DNA of 26,935 bases from Zygnema cylindricum. Lineage: Eukaryota > Streptophyta > Zygnematophyceae > Zygnematales > Zygnemataceae. The DNA is taken from the NCBI GenBank assembly GCA_037447655.1, contig JBBHKE010000860.1, positions 1 to 26,935 on the forward strand, written 5' to 3'. This document shows positions 1 to 8,860 of this stretch, in pieces; position 1 is the stretch's first letter; the number at the start of each line of letters is the position of its first letter. Below the pieces are notes generated by a model that saw nothing but the letters and a program-made list of their open reading frames with translations, had not been told where the DNA came from and did no database searches. Position numbers and translations under genes: made by a program.

Positions 1-1255
1 AGCCGAGGCAGTCTACCTCTAACTTCTCTCTCCAACTCTCAAACTTGTCGCAGTCATTGAGAAATTGGAGAGGAAGCTAGAGCCATGGCTACCTAGGCTA
101 TCCTGAGGTTTACGGGAAATTTATATTGGTTAGGGGATTAATTAGTAAAATGTATGTGCCGGCGACAGGATTTGATCCTTGTTCCTGCCGGCCGACTGAG
201 AGTAGATAGCCGGTAGCCTTAGCCGTTAAGTCTAGAAGTAGTGTTACATAGTATATAGTACGATAATTATTTATACATCATATGGAGGTCTCAGAGTTTC
301 AAACTACTTAGTCGCTGGTCGTCGCTGCTTTAGCTACGAGAATGACTCGTCGCTAAAAGAGTTCTCTGTACTAAATCCTACCATGATGTGAATCGGACGG
401 TAGTGGTTAGCGCCGACATCACGGAAAGGACAATTTGGCAATTTGCAGACGCCGCCACTCTGGATGACACGTGGCAACATCATACGGGCTTACGGAATTT
501 CCGAAATGGAAAAAAACAAATCCGAAAGTGACAAATGTGGCACTATGGAGATTTCGAACAATGTACGTACACTAAGTACTCCGACACTCGTACTTTCTTC
601 TACGGTACCGTTCTTCAGACGTGGCATGACCTGGAGCCACGTGGAGAGATAATATTTGGCAGCACGAATTCCGGGAATTAAAAGAACGAGTTTGTAAAAG
701 ACACGTGCTGGTTTTTTGGCCATGTCGTACGATGGCCGTATAAAAGGTACACCGACACGTGTACCTTATGTACTTTACAATCTTGTCATTGGTTCGTGCT
801 TTAGTACTAGTGGGCTTAGAGAGGGGTTTTAGGACTTAGGATAGTTTTGGTAGGTAGCTGCCTCTCCCAGAGAGCACCTTGTATAAATGGTAAACATTGG
901 CCAGCAATAACTATAAACTCAGTTGACCAATTTCAGAGATTCTGGTTGCTGCGGAATCAGGGGAGTCCAAGCTACACATGGGTCTAGTCGGTCAGAGTTT
1001 TTGGATGCCTGGGTGGCTGCATTTCTAAGGGAAAGTCAAAGTGGGTGAATGTGTCCAAATCTCATATTCTAACTTTGCATACTGTGGTGGAACTGAGCAC
1101 ACAGAAAGTCTTATTTCACAGGGTGAAGCTGTAATGGGGTTTTGATTGTCAAGGGGTCAATCATTTGGGTTTATATAAACTTGGAGTCGGCATTATCTAG
1201 ATTAGCTTCTTTTGATCTGCGAATTCTGTGTGGCAATGGAGCTCATAGAATTTCA
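1..1255 (+). repeat. 5' LTR (left part missing)
   Basis: This stretch aligns colinearly with 3' LTR sequence from about 3193 to 4483. By eye, similarity is about 90% from position 370 onward and much lower in the first 370 bases. It ends in AGAATTTCA directly before the primer binding site. It contains several CACGTG boxes, a TATAAAAG (739-746), a TATAAATGG (about 884) and a TATATAAAC (1172-1180). A short hairpin around 158-192 keeps its loop, but not its stem sequence, in the other LTR. The missing left part is probably below 100 bases, judging from the 1338-bp 3' LTR. Confidence 0.88.
468..761 (+). promoter_or_regulatory. LTR promoter region with four CACGTG G-boxes and a TATA box
   Basis: CACGTG occurs at 468-473, 638-643, 702-707 and 756-761. 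The first is in the context ACACGTGGC, which matches the ABRE/G-box core bound by plant bZIP factors. A TATAAAAG lies at 739-746. In the 3' LTR three of the four boxes persist (3664, 3834, 3898), the fourth has become CACCTG, and the TATA position reads TACAAAAG. Stress-responsive transcription is an inference from the motif class only. The downstream TATATAAAC at 1172-1180 is intact in both LTRs and is an alternative core promoter. Confidence 0.45.
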
Positions 1256-2633
1256 GGTTATGGGCCCACCATCTAGGGTGCCTATGTTCGATGGAACAAT
1301 TTTCACTTATTGGGAGTTTACGATGGAGGGATTGCTTTTCGAGAAGCACTTATGGAGAATTGTTGCGGGACAAGTGAGGTGTCCGCCACCGGGCTTTGGA
1401 GGAGCTCACTATGGAGAATCATCTGGGGCTGCCCAGAAAACCAACCGGAGTTCAGATGTAACGGAAGGTGAGGGGAAAATCATTACCGTGGAAGGGGAAA
1501 TAGGGGAGAAGGATAAAGGGACACTTATGGTGAGGGGAGCTAGGCTCTCGGCTACGGTTCCACTTGTGGGGGTTATAACTGAACCAAAAATTGAAGAAAA
1601 TGATAGGAAAATTTGGGAGTATAAAAACACTAAAGCAAAACATCTCATACTTAGATATGTTTCTAAGTCCTTAGCTATCACTCTTTTAAGTCTAATCAAG
1701 TCTTTGGAAATCTGGGAAACACTAATTCATATTTATAACAGTGAGACTATACAGAGGCAGCAGTTAGTAAAACAAGAAATAGAGGCCTATGTTTATGAAG
1801 GCGGTAGCATGATAAAGTTTTGCAATGATATTGTTGCGTTACATGTTGAGCTTGCTAGTGCGGGATATGTAGAATCTGAGGAGAGAAAGATTAATACACT
1901 AATCATAGAGCTCCCAGATGAGTACGAAGACATCAATTACCGTATGCAGGGAATGGATGTCTCCTCATGGACTTGGAGCATTACCATGGGGATAATTCTT
2001 GTGAGGGAAAGCACTTTGGAGCTTCGTAGGGGAAGTAACAGGGAGACTGCATTTACAGCTGGTGGTGACTGGCGGAAGCGTGATGTGATGAACGGCGGTG
2101 ACGAGCGGAAGCATAATGAGAGGAAGAAAGACAAAGGTAAACCTTATCGGAACTTTGGTGTAAAGAGAGGGAGAATAAAAGAAAGGGGAGCTTTGAAAAA
2201 AGGGGTTTGCTTCTTTTGTAGAAAACCGGGTCACTATATGGAGGAGTGTCCTTGTTTGGAAAAACTTAGAAGTTGGAGTGTGAATGAGGAGGAAGAAGGG
2301 GAAGAGGAGAAAGAGGATGAAGAAATCTTGGAGCTTCTTCACATCGGTAGAATGGAGAAGAGAGAAAAGTACACAGAAATTCCACGAAAGCAACAGTGTG
2401 CTTTTGGAGGTATATGGGGAGTAAAGAGAGAGGAGGTACTTGAGGATGTTGAGGAGCGTAGAGTGTATGACTTAGAAATGAGAAAGTCAGATATAGGATC
2501 CATAAGTGAAAACGGGAAAGATAAAATTAATGAGGATAATTTAATAGACAATTTGGAAATAGAAAATTGGTTGGAAAGGGAGACTTCAACCGATTCCGAG
2601 GAAAGGGGAGAAGTGAAACTAGAAGGGGCTTAA
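1236..2633 (+). CDS. Copia-type Gag polyprotein with CCHC zinc knuckle
   Basis: This is the structural capsid/nucleocapsid protein of the retrotransposon, expected to package element RNA in cytoplasmic particles. Counting from the ATG at 1236 (465 residues), a DUF4219-like start has the pattern FDGTxFTYWxFxME near residues 18-31. A UBN2-like Gag domain runs from about residue 130 to 245, with a LxxIKSLEIWETL stretch. A basic region (about 270-320) leads to a zinc knuckle at residues 325-338, C-x2-C-x4-H-x4-C. An acidic Glu-rich tail follows. The two Gag motifs are split by an unusually long low-similarity insert (about residues 45-115). The ATG at 1236 lies inside the LTR; the next in-frame ATG, at 1260, lies inside the primer binding site and is the better start if translation begins downstream of the LTR. 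There are no internal stops, so the frame is intact. It ends at TAA 2631 with further stops just after, and no pol follows. Confidence 0.88.
   Translation: MELIEFQVMGPPSRVPMFDGTIFTYWEFTMEGLLFEKHLWRIVAGQVRCPPPGFGGAHYGESSGAAQKTNRSSDVTEGEGKIITVEGEIGEKDKGTLMVRGARLSATVPLVGVITEPKIEENDRKIWEYKNTKAKHLILRYVSKSLAITLLSLIKSLEIWETLIHIYNSETIQRQQLVKQEIEAYVYEGGSMIKFCNDIVALHVELASAGYVESEERKINTLIIELPDEYEDINYRMQGMDVSSWTWSITMGIILVRESTLELRRGSNRETAFTAGGDWRKRDVMNGGDERKHNERKKDKGKPYRNFGVKRGRIKERGALKKGVCFFCRKPGHYMEECPCLEKLRSWSVNEEEEGEEEKEDEEILELLHIGRMEKREKYTEIPRKQQCAFGGIWGVKREEVLEDVEERRVYDLEMRKSDIGSISENGKDKINEDNLIDNLEIENWLERETSTDSEERGEVKLEGA
1256..1271 (+). other. Primer binding site complementary to the anticodon arm of initiator tRNA-Met
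   Basis: The 16 bases immediately after the 5' LTR, GGTTATGGGCCCACCA, are the reverse complement of the anticodon stem-loop of plant initiator tRNA-Met (TGGTGGGCCCATAACC, as recalled). Complementarity to the tRNA 3' end (TGGTATCAGAGC type), used by most plant Copia elements, is absent. Drosophila copia is known to prime with an initiator tRNA-Met half molecule cut in the anticodon loop, and its site starts with the same GGTTATGGGCCCA. The ATG inside the site is in frame with gag. Confidence 0.8.
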
Positions 2634-3145
2634 AGGATAGGGGAGAATAGGAATATTTAATGAAAGGTTTAGGGAAGGAAAAAATATTTATTGGGAATAG
2701 ATTTAGAAAGTGAGAGTGGAAAGAAATCCATGGGAGAGAGTGAAGAAGGTTCAGTTTTGGGGGGTAAGGGGTTTGACATCACTAAAGGAAGTGATGGTAT
2801 TTATGGAGGTGTGCTTGTAAAAGGATTAGCATCTGGGTGTATGTTGCAGATTGGAGATGGGGCTGGCTATTTGGATCGCAAGAGGGAAATCGGTTTGTGT
2901 GTGGATGGAAAAGTGATGATGTGGATAAAATCTTTGCCCGGATTTATGAAAAGTGGGATGTTAAATAAAATGTGTGATGCAATTATTATTTCGGTTCATC
3001 TAAAGCATTGTGTTAAATACGAGAGTATTTTCTTATGTTTCATGAAAGGAAAAGGAAAAAAGAAAAAGAAAAAGAAAAAGGGAGGGGATGTTTGTTTATT
3101 TGTTTGTAGGAGTTGAAAGGAAAATAGACTAGAAAATAAGGGGAG
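2634..3145 (+). other. Internal non-coding remainder of the retrotransposon with polypurine tract
   Basis: Between the gag stop and the 3' LTR, where pol would normally sit, there is only about 510 bases. A 141-codon open stretch (2691-3116) lacks a clear ATG start, follows several stops in the gag frame and shows no integrase, reverse transcriptase or RNase H motif. I do not treat it as a gene. A GAAAAA-type microsatellite lies at about 3050-3080. The purine tract AAAATAAGGGGAG at 3133-3145, directly before TGTTG, is the expected plus-strand primer for reverse transcription. Confidence 0.7.
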
Positions 3146-4483
3146 TGTTGATATTTATGTATTTTCTAGGTCTATTTTAGGATAGAAAAAGTAGTAGATG
3201 CATTCTGCCTCTAATTTCCTTCTCCAAGCCCCCACACTTGTTGTAGTCACTGAAGGTTGGAGAGGGAGGTAGAGCCATGCCTAAGCTCTCCAAAGAGACA
3301 GGAGTAGATAATAGGTATGTTTACTAAAAAGGTGTTTGACGGACCCAGGAATTGATCCCGGTACCTACCGTCCGTCAAACATTGCGTAGCCGTTAGCTTT
3401 GTCCATTTAATCTAGGACTAGTGCTAAGACGTATGAGGTTTGATAGATATTTAATTAGTTACAGGTAGGGTTTTCCATTTAACTGGATTACGGTATATAG
3501 GGCATAGAAACAGCTGTACTTTTAGTACCGGACGAAATAAATAGTACGGACATTTATTTCGACGGTCTGTTTTAAATGACGATGTGAATCGGACGGCCGT
3601 GGTTAGCGCCGAAATCGCGAAAACGACAATTTGGCAGTTTGCATACGTCGCCACTCCGGATGACACGTGGCAACATCATACGGGCTTACGGAATTTCCGG
3701 AACGGAAGAAAACAAATCCGAAAGTGACAAATGTCGCACTTTGGCGATTTCGTACAATGTACGTACAGAAAGTACTCCGGCACTTGTACTTTCTTGTACG
3801 GTACCGTTTTTCAGACGTGGCATGACCTGGAGCCACGTGGAGAGATAATAATTGGCAGCACGAATTCCGGGAATTAAAAGAACGAGTCCGGATAAGACAC
3901 GTGTTGGTTTTTTGGCCATGTCGTACGATGGTCGTACAAAAGGTACACCGTCACCTGTACCTTTATGTACTTTACAATCTTATCATTGGTTCGTACTTTG
4001 GTACTAGCGGGCTTAGGGAGGGGTTTTAGGACTTATAATAAATTAGGGAGGGGTTTTAGGACTTAGAATGTATTTGGTAGGTAGTTGCCTCTCCCAGAGA
4101 GCACGTTGTATAAATGGCAAACTTTGGCCAGCCATAACTATAAACTCAATTGACCAATTTCAGTGATTCTTGTTGCCGCGGACTCATGGGAGTCCACGCT
4201 ACACAAAGGTGTAGTCAGTCAGAGTTTTTGCCTGCCTGAGTGGCTGGATTTCTAAGGGAAAGTCAAAGTGGGTGAATGTGTCCAAATCTCATATTCTAAC
4301 TTTGCATTCTGTGGTGGAACTGAGCAGACAGAAAGTCTTATTTCACAAGGGTGAAGCTGTAATGGAGTTTTGATTGTCAAGGGGTCAATCATTTGGGTTT
4401 ATATAAACTTGGAGTCGGCACTATCTAGATTAGCTTCTTTTTATCTACGAATTCTGTGTGGCAATGGAGCCCATAGAATTTCA
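3146..4483 (+). repeat. 3' LTR, complete (1338 bp)
   Basis: It starts TGTTGATATTTATG after the polypurine tract and ends in AGAATTTCA, matching the end of the 5' LTR exactly at the point where the two copies stop aligning. Compared with the 5' copy it has a private 30-bp tandem duplication (4013-4035 repeated at 4043-4065). It also has a mutated upstream TATA box (3935-3942), a lost fourth G-box, and a strongly divergent first 400 bases. A 12-bp perfect hairpin stem lies at 3333-3344 and 3370-3381. Confidence 0.9.
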
Positions 4484-4535
4484 TAGTGCTAAGCAGCTGC
4501 TTTTTTGGTCCGCTGGTTCCCTTATGCAGTATGGG

Positions 4536-4550
4536 CAGAGGTCGCAAAAG
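4536..4550. repeat. hAT left terminal inverted repeat
   Basis: CAGAGGTCGCAAAAG is an exact inverted match to 8424-8438. The 8 bases before it (4528-4535, AGTATGGG) are the target duplication. AACCGACCGT-type motifs follow at about 4560-4660. Confidence 0.9.
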
Positions 4551-4877
4551 TCAAAAAATTTCATACCCGAAACCGACCGTTTTTTTTTTTCGAAATCTGA
4601 GTAACTGACGCCGTACCGAGTTTTGTCACGCTCCAAAATTGTTAACCGTTAACCGACCGTCGTTTACGAAAAAAAAAAAACTGAAACTCGATTTCTAGCG
4701 ACTAACCGTGCCCGCCTTTAACCGAAAAGGTACAAAATTACAACGCTCATTGTTATTAACGTTAAGCATTTATTACACCGCGAATCGTAATCATCGCAAA
4801 TAAATAATTAATGTTAACCATTCCATTAATGTTAATGTAATAGTTATCCGCTTTACAGAATCTGACAAACGTACATT

Positions 4878-5087
4878 TTCACGTCATAATTATCCGATTT
4901 TTTAGGTAAACATACAGAATCTGACAAAAGTTTAATTTCACGTCATTATGACGTTTCCACTACGCGGTTTGTGAAAACGTACAATTTCACGTCATAATTA
5001 TCCGATTTTTAGGTACACATACAAAATCTGACAAACGCACAATTTCACTTCATTATGACGTTTGCACTACGCGTTTTGTGAAAACGG
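4878..5087. repeat. Two-copy subterminal tandem repeat, 108-bp period
   Basis: Units at 4878-4985 and 4986-5087 both run TTCACGTCATAATTATCCGA ... CTACGCG ... TTTGTGAAAACG with few differences. Each unit also carries the imperfect palindrome CGTCATTATGACG. The repeat lies inside the hAT element on the side of the transposase 3' end. Confidence 0.8.
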
Positions 5088-5619
5088 AGTTACATCATAT
5101 AATATTGTTAACTTTATTTTGTGATGTTAATGTTTATTCTCTTGCAAATCTAATTTTTTCGCTACAATTTTTCGGACAGTTTTTTCTTTCGATTACAATA
5201 TTATGTTATGAATTATGCAAAAAAGGTAAAGTTTTAATTATGAATGTTTACAAAAAAAGTCTTAGTTTTTCACATAGAAAATCAATTAGCAAGAAACACA
5301 TTGTGATGAGCAAAAAATTCAAAACATATTTTGTAGTATCAAATATACGAAAAATCAAATCACAACCTTGTCCTATTTTCGACTCTATTATACAAATTCT
5401 CAACCTCAAACCTAAATATTACACAAAATATATAAATCTAAATGTGGTATAAATACTTCGCTTTGGTAATTTGGTCAAAATAAACATTCCGGTTTAAGAA
5501 GAAAAAAAAGATAAACACTAGAAAAATTGTGAAAATAAAAAAATAAATATAGAAAAAAAAAATTGTATAACTAATACTAAAAAAAAAACAATAATTAAAA
5601 AACAAAACAAAACAAAAAA

Positions 5620-7871
5620 CTATGCATTTAAAAGATCTCGGTTGGATCTAACACATAAAAGATCACTAACAATTGAAGCCGCTAGTGCGCTCCTCTTCTT
5701 TGTTATCGTGTTCCCGGCATCCGAAAAATTGCATTCCCACATGGAACTAGAAGCCGGAATAGCTAGAATAGGTCTAGCAACACCGGCTAGAATAGGAAAT
5801 CCTCCATCTTTCGCACGTACATATGATTTCTTTTTCCATCATTGAAGTATGTTAAAGTTCAATCTTTCTTCGTTGGTTAATTTTAAATCAAAATAACGTT
5901 TCAATTCGTCACTAACGAGTGTTTTTTTGTCGGTGGTAATAAAAACCTCATTTTCGTCATCGCTCTCACCAAAAAAATTGTGGAAACCATCCATATTTTG
6001 CGATATTTTTCGTTTTTTTGTGATACGTTGAGGACAATCGAAATCAACGTCATCACCTAGGTTGTTAGCAAGTTCTCAAAGTTTGACCCTAGCGCTTTAA
6101 TTTCGGTTTTCGATACCCCAATTATTTCAAGCTTTTGTTTTTGTCGGGGATCTAAGAGAGCCGCGATAATATGATACTCATGAAGGCCCCACTTCGGTAA
6201 CGCAAATTTCATAAAAAGTTCTTTCGATTTTTGCAAGTTTGGGGAATCGGCCGGGCATTCTTTTTCACCGTCATTGTAAGATGTTTTTCTTATCTTACAG
6301 TGGTTATGCAGAGACGTTAGTTCAAACGTTAGCTCCAAATGTAAAGTTGGTTCTTTGAACTTTTCCAACATTAGGGTCACTTCTTGAAACCTTTCCAAAA
6401 ATCGAATAAGTTCAGTAAGGTGAGTCTTATCGATACAAGCAAAAAGTATCAATTTATTTTTTGCTTGAGCGATTGGTCCTATCTCATTGAATGCATCATA
6501 AATACTCTTAAGCATTCGGAGCAAAGAATTCCACCGCGTTGCGTTTTCTTGTTTTAAAGTGTTTTTCAAAAGATTTTGTAAATTACTTTGTTTGAAAAAC
6601 GTGACCAATGATTTACACGCATCTATTAGATCAAAGAATTTAGGAACTTCCACATCGTATTTGTATTTTTTGGAAGTTCCGCTCTTGTTCAAAATCGTTG
6701 TCACAATTGTAGCAATTTTATGGTCCGCGCAAGGTATCCAAGTAAACATACTCGGTAGACCTTCAGTCGCACACATGTTAGAGCCACTGTCGGTCACAAC
6801 AACGCAACGATTTGCCAAAACATCAAAATTGGACAATTCAAAATTGGTCAAACAATTTTTGAAAGCCGTTAAAACATTTTCCGCGGTATGTTTTTCCTCC
6901 GGAAAATGATCGACTTGAAGCGTCCGAGCATGAAGTTTAAATTCTTTGTCAATAAAATGAGCCGTTACTGACATGAATGAGGTTCTTTTTATTGTCTCGG
7001 TCCAGAGATCGGTCGTAAATGCGACAAAAATATTGTTATCAATATTTTCTTTAAGTTTTGGGATGATCAAACTACGAATATCTTTGGAAGAAGATATAAT
7101 GTAGTTTTTACGCCATTGGCGGACGGGAGTAGTTGATCGATGTCAACACTTTTGTTGGACGAAACACCAACATCAAATAATGCTTGACAAAATGCTTGAA
7201 AACCTGGGAACAAAAAAAAAACGAATAAGAAAATAGCATACAATTATTAACCATGATCAATAAATAAGGTTTATATCAAAATAACATCATGACAAACCAA
7301 ATAATAATAAAAAAATAAAAATAAGCGTACGAATATAAATTATAGATAAGAAAATAGTGATGAAGCTCAATAATATAAATTTATTAACAAAACAAGTTAT
7401 AATGACATATACATTAATGCCATCCTAAATGGAATTCAAAATAAATCATACATGAACCGTCGACCATCGAAAATGGTCGAAGGTCCTCGCAACACATCAA
7501 CGCCACCATTTTCGCAATTTTTTTTCAGTCACTTGTTTTCGCCTCCGTTTTTGAAAGAAAATTACGAAAAATTCCTCTATAACTATCCATGTCGCCCAAA
7601 GCTAAACATGTGTGAGTGTTAATTGTTGAAGTACCGTTTGTTGACTTGTATTGATAAACTACGAAACATGTATTACAAGCCACTAAACCTCCCCCCTTTA
7701 CTATGTATTTGTTTGATGTTTTAGTTTCATAGACATGTTCAAAGTTTTTCCAACAACTTGAAGTGGCCCTGCTTTCTTTCACTAGGTAATACTGAGCAGT
7801 TTCACCATTTTTTGATTTTGAAGTTCGTTTTGAATTGTAGTTTTAAGAGAAGCGAGAATGATTTTGTCCAT
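5620..7871 (-). pseudogene. hAT transposase pseudogene (BED zinc finger, RNase H-like core, hATC dimerisation region)
   Basis: On the minus strand a possible start lies at 7869-7871. A BED-type finger (CNTC ... HTC) is read at 7782-7525 after a frame change, followed by an in-frame TGA at about 7525. A short piece containing DLRPFSMVDG leads to a convincing intron, 7457 down to 7204 (GTTCATGT ... TTCCCAG), and then GFQAFCQALFDVG. After an A-run frameshift near 7100 comes the long core (7070-6057) with TTDLWTE, FMSVTAHFID, VVTDSGSNM and ATRWNSLLRML. These are standard hAT landmarks with the first and second acidic positions. A frameshift at 6057 leads to the C-terminal hATC part with FPILAGVARPILAIPASS, containing a TGA at 5839-5841 where hAT proteins have the conserved WW pair. 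Another frame change precedes SIVSDLLCVRSNRDLL and a stop at 5620. At least two stops and three frame changes mean it cannot make a full transposase. Confidence 0.9.
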
Positions 7872-7908
7872 TTCGGTGTATGATTAGGTTTTGTTTGAAT
7901 TGTGGTCA

Positions 7909-8134
7909 AATAATGACTACGTGTCGCGTGACATTGACATAATAATATGATATATTTGTGGAAATGCGGTATAAAATGCATAATTAGCACTTTGCAATAA
8001 TGTACGATGTATGAGTAAGCCAATAATTACGATCTGTCGCGTTATATTGATATAATAATTTGACATATTTTTGGAAACACCGCATAAAGTGCATAATAAA
8101 CACTTTAAATAGATTACGATTTGCGGCCCTTATC
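7909..8134. repeat. Two-copy subterminal tandem repeat, about 113-bp period
   Basis: Units start at 7909 (AATAATGACTACGTGTCGCG) and 8022 (AATAATTACGATCTGTCGCG). They share a GATATAATAAT-type stretch and a TGGAAA...GCATAA stretch. The repeat is inside the hAT element on the promoter side of the transposase, mirroring the tandem repeat at the other end but with a different sequence. Confidence 0.65.
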
Positions 8135-8423
8135 TTTTTGTAAGATTCGCGAAATGAATAGTGTTAGTACCGTGTCAGATTTGCGACGCTAATAATGATG
8201 CCACGTACTTCCACGATACCAAAACTACAAAGAACAATAATGTTGAAAAAAAAAAAAACAAAATTTTCATTTTTTTTGGTTTTTTGTTTGACCGACCATA
8301 ACCGACCGTTTTTTTTTTCCTGGTGAGTCAACTGACCGTAACCGCCCGACCCCCAAAATTTGGCAACGGTCGGTCACGGTTAACGACCGGTCGGTTAACG
8401 GCCCCGTCACGGTTTCGGTTGAC

Positions 8424-8438
8424 CTTTTGCGACCTCTG
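8424..8438. repeat. hAT right terminal inverted repeat
   Basis: This is the exact reverse complement of 4536-4550, followed by the second target duplication copy AGTACGGG (8439-8446). The 150 bases inside it are crowded with ACCGACC and GGTCGGT motifs in both orientations. Such motifs are typical of transposase-bound subterminal repeats in hAT elements. Confidence 0.9.
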
Positions 8439-8479
8439 AGTACGGGTACGGCATGTTTGACTATTACTGCACTGTACAG

Positions 8480-8681
8480 TACACCGTGAATCGTTATTAG
8501 CCTTATGTACTCTATATCGGCACCCTATAATTTTGACATTGATACCTTAAATAGAAAAAACTATACTATTTACGGATGTGGACCATACTTTGCCCGTCTC
8601 TTTGCAATAAATTAGAATGAATGACGCCTATTTTTTCTTTACACTAACAATTTCTATATGCTAATAACGATTCAAGGTGTA
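8480..8681. mobile_element. Short terminal-inverted-repeat element (MITE-like), 202 bp
   Basis: The left end TACACCGTGAATCGTTATTAG (21 bases, 8480-8500) and the right end at 8661-8681 are inverted copies with one mismatch. Both outer ends carry TA next to CACCG/CACCT. The element has no coding capacity and lies 34 bp after the hAT target duplication. It shares its left 75 bases with 15289-15363. Confidence 0.75.
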
Positions 8682-8860
8682 GTGTTCATGTTTATTTTTG
8701 TCACTTTAAAACTAAGTGCACACATGTCCAATATTTGATTTGAAAGGTGAAAATCCTGCCTTTTAATCGCAACCTTTGAATTAACAATCGGACAAGTGTG
8801 CATGAGAAAACATGTTTTTAAACGGCGGAAAAACATTAACAAAAGGGAGCGATACACGGT
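8682..8860. repeat. Dispersed repeat following the short element, related to 26587-26809
   Basis: This sequence, from GTGTTCATG to about GGGAGCGATACACGG, resembles 26587-26809, including a shared GGACAA-TGTG ... GAGAAAA-ATGTTTT core. Both copies directly follow the right end of a TACACCG-type element. The short element and this repeat may therefore be parts of one longer unit. No product is predicted. Confidence 0.5.

Larger units (their letters stand above)
1..4483 (+). mobile_element. Copia-type LTR retrotransposon encoding only Gag (TR-GAG type), 5' end cut by the window
   Basis: Two related long terminal repeats (1-1255, incomplete, and 3146-4483) flank an internal region of only about 1.9 kb. 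The 3' LTR begins TGTTGATA right after a purine tract and ends in TTCA, so it has the usual TG...CA ends. The internal part holds a primer binding site at 1256, one Gag reading frame with a CCHC knuckle, and about 0.5 kb of non-conserved sequence before the polypurine tract. No protease, integrase, reverse transcriptase or RNase H can be read in any frame, so the element could only move with enzymes from another Copia element. The Gag type and the CCHC spacing indicate Copia. The target duplication cannot be checked because the left end is outside the window; the five bases after the element are TAGTG. The LTRs differ at many sites, so the insertion is not recent. Confidence 0.88.
4536..8438 (-). 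mobile_element. hAT-family DNA transposon, complete ends, decayed transposase
   Basis: The element starts CAGAGGTCGCAAAAG at 4536 and ends with its reverse complement at 8424-8438, a 15-bp terminal inverted repeat. It is flanked by AGTATGGG (4528-4535) and AGTACGGG (8439-8446), an 8-bp target duplication with one mismatch, which is the hallmark length for hAT. Total length is 3903 bp. Both subterminal regions carry several AACCGACCGT-like motifs, and each has its own two-copy tandem repeat. The internal minus-strand sequence encodes a BED-type zinc finger and an hAT transposase core broken by stops and frameshifts, so the copy is not autonomous. It inserted 52 bp beyond the 3' LTR of the retrotransposon. 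Confidence 0.93.

Noticed and set aside
1409-2551. Several minus-strand open frames (63-142 codons) opposite gag
   Set aside because: Antisense shadows of the intact Gag frame with Ser/Phe/Leu-rich composition expected from its Glu/Lys codons.
2691-3116. 141-codon open frame after gag
   Set aside because: It starts on a non-ATG codon after several stops in the gag frame, shows no Copia pol motif and ends in a poly-Lys microsatellite translation.
6559-6909. 116-codon plus-strand open frame
   Set aside because: Antisense to the recognised hAT transposase core.
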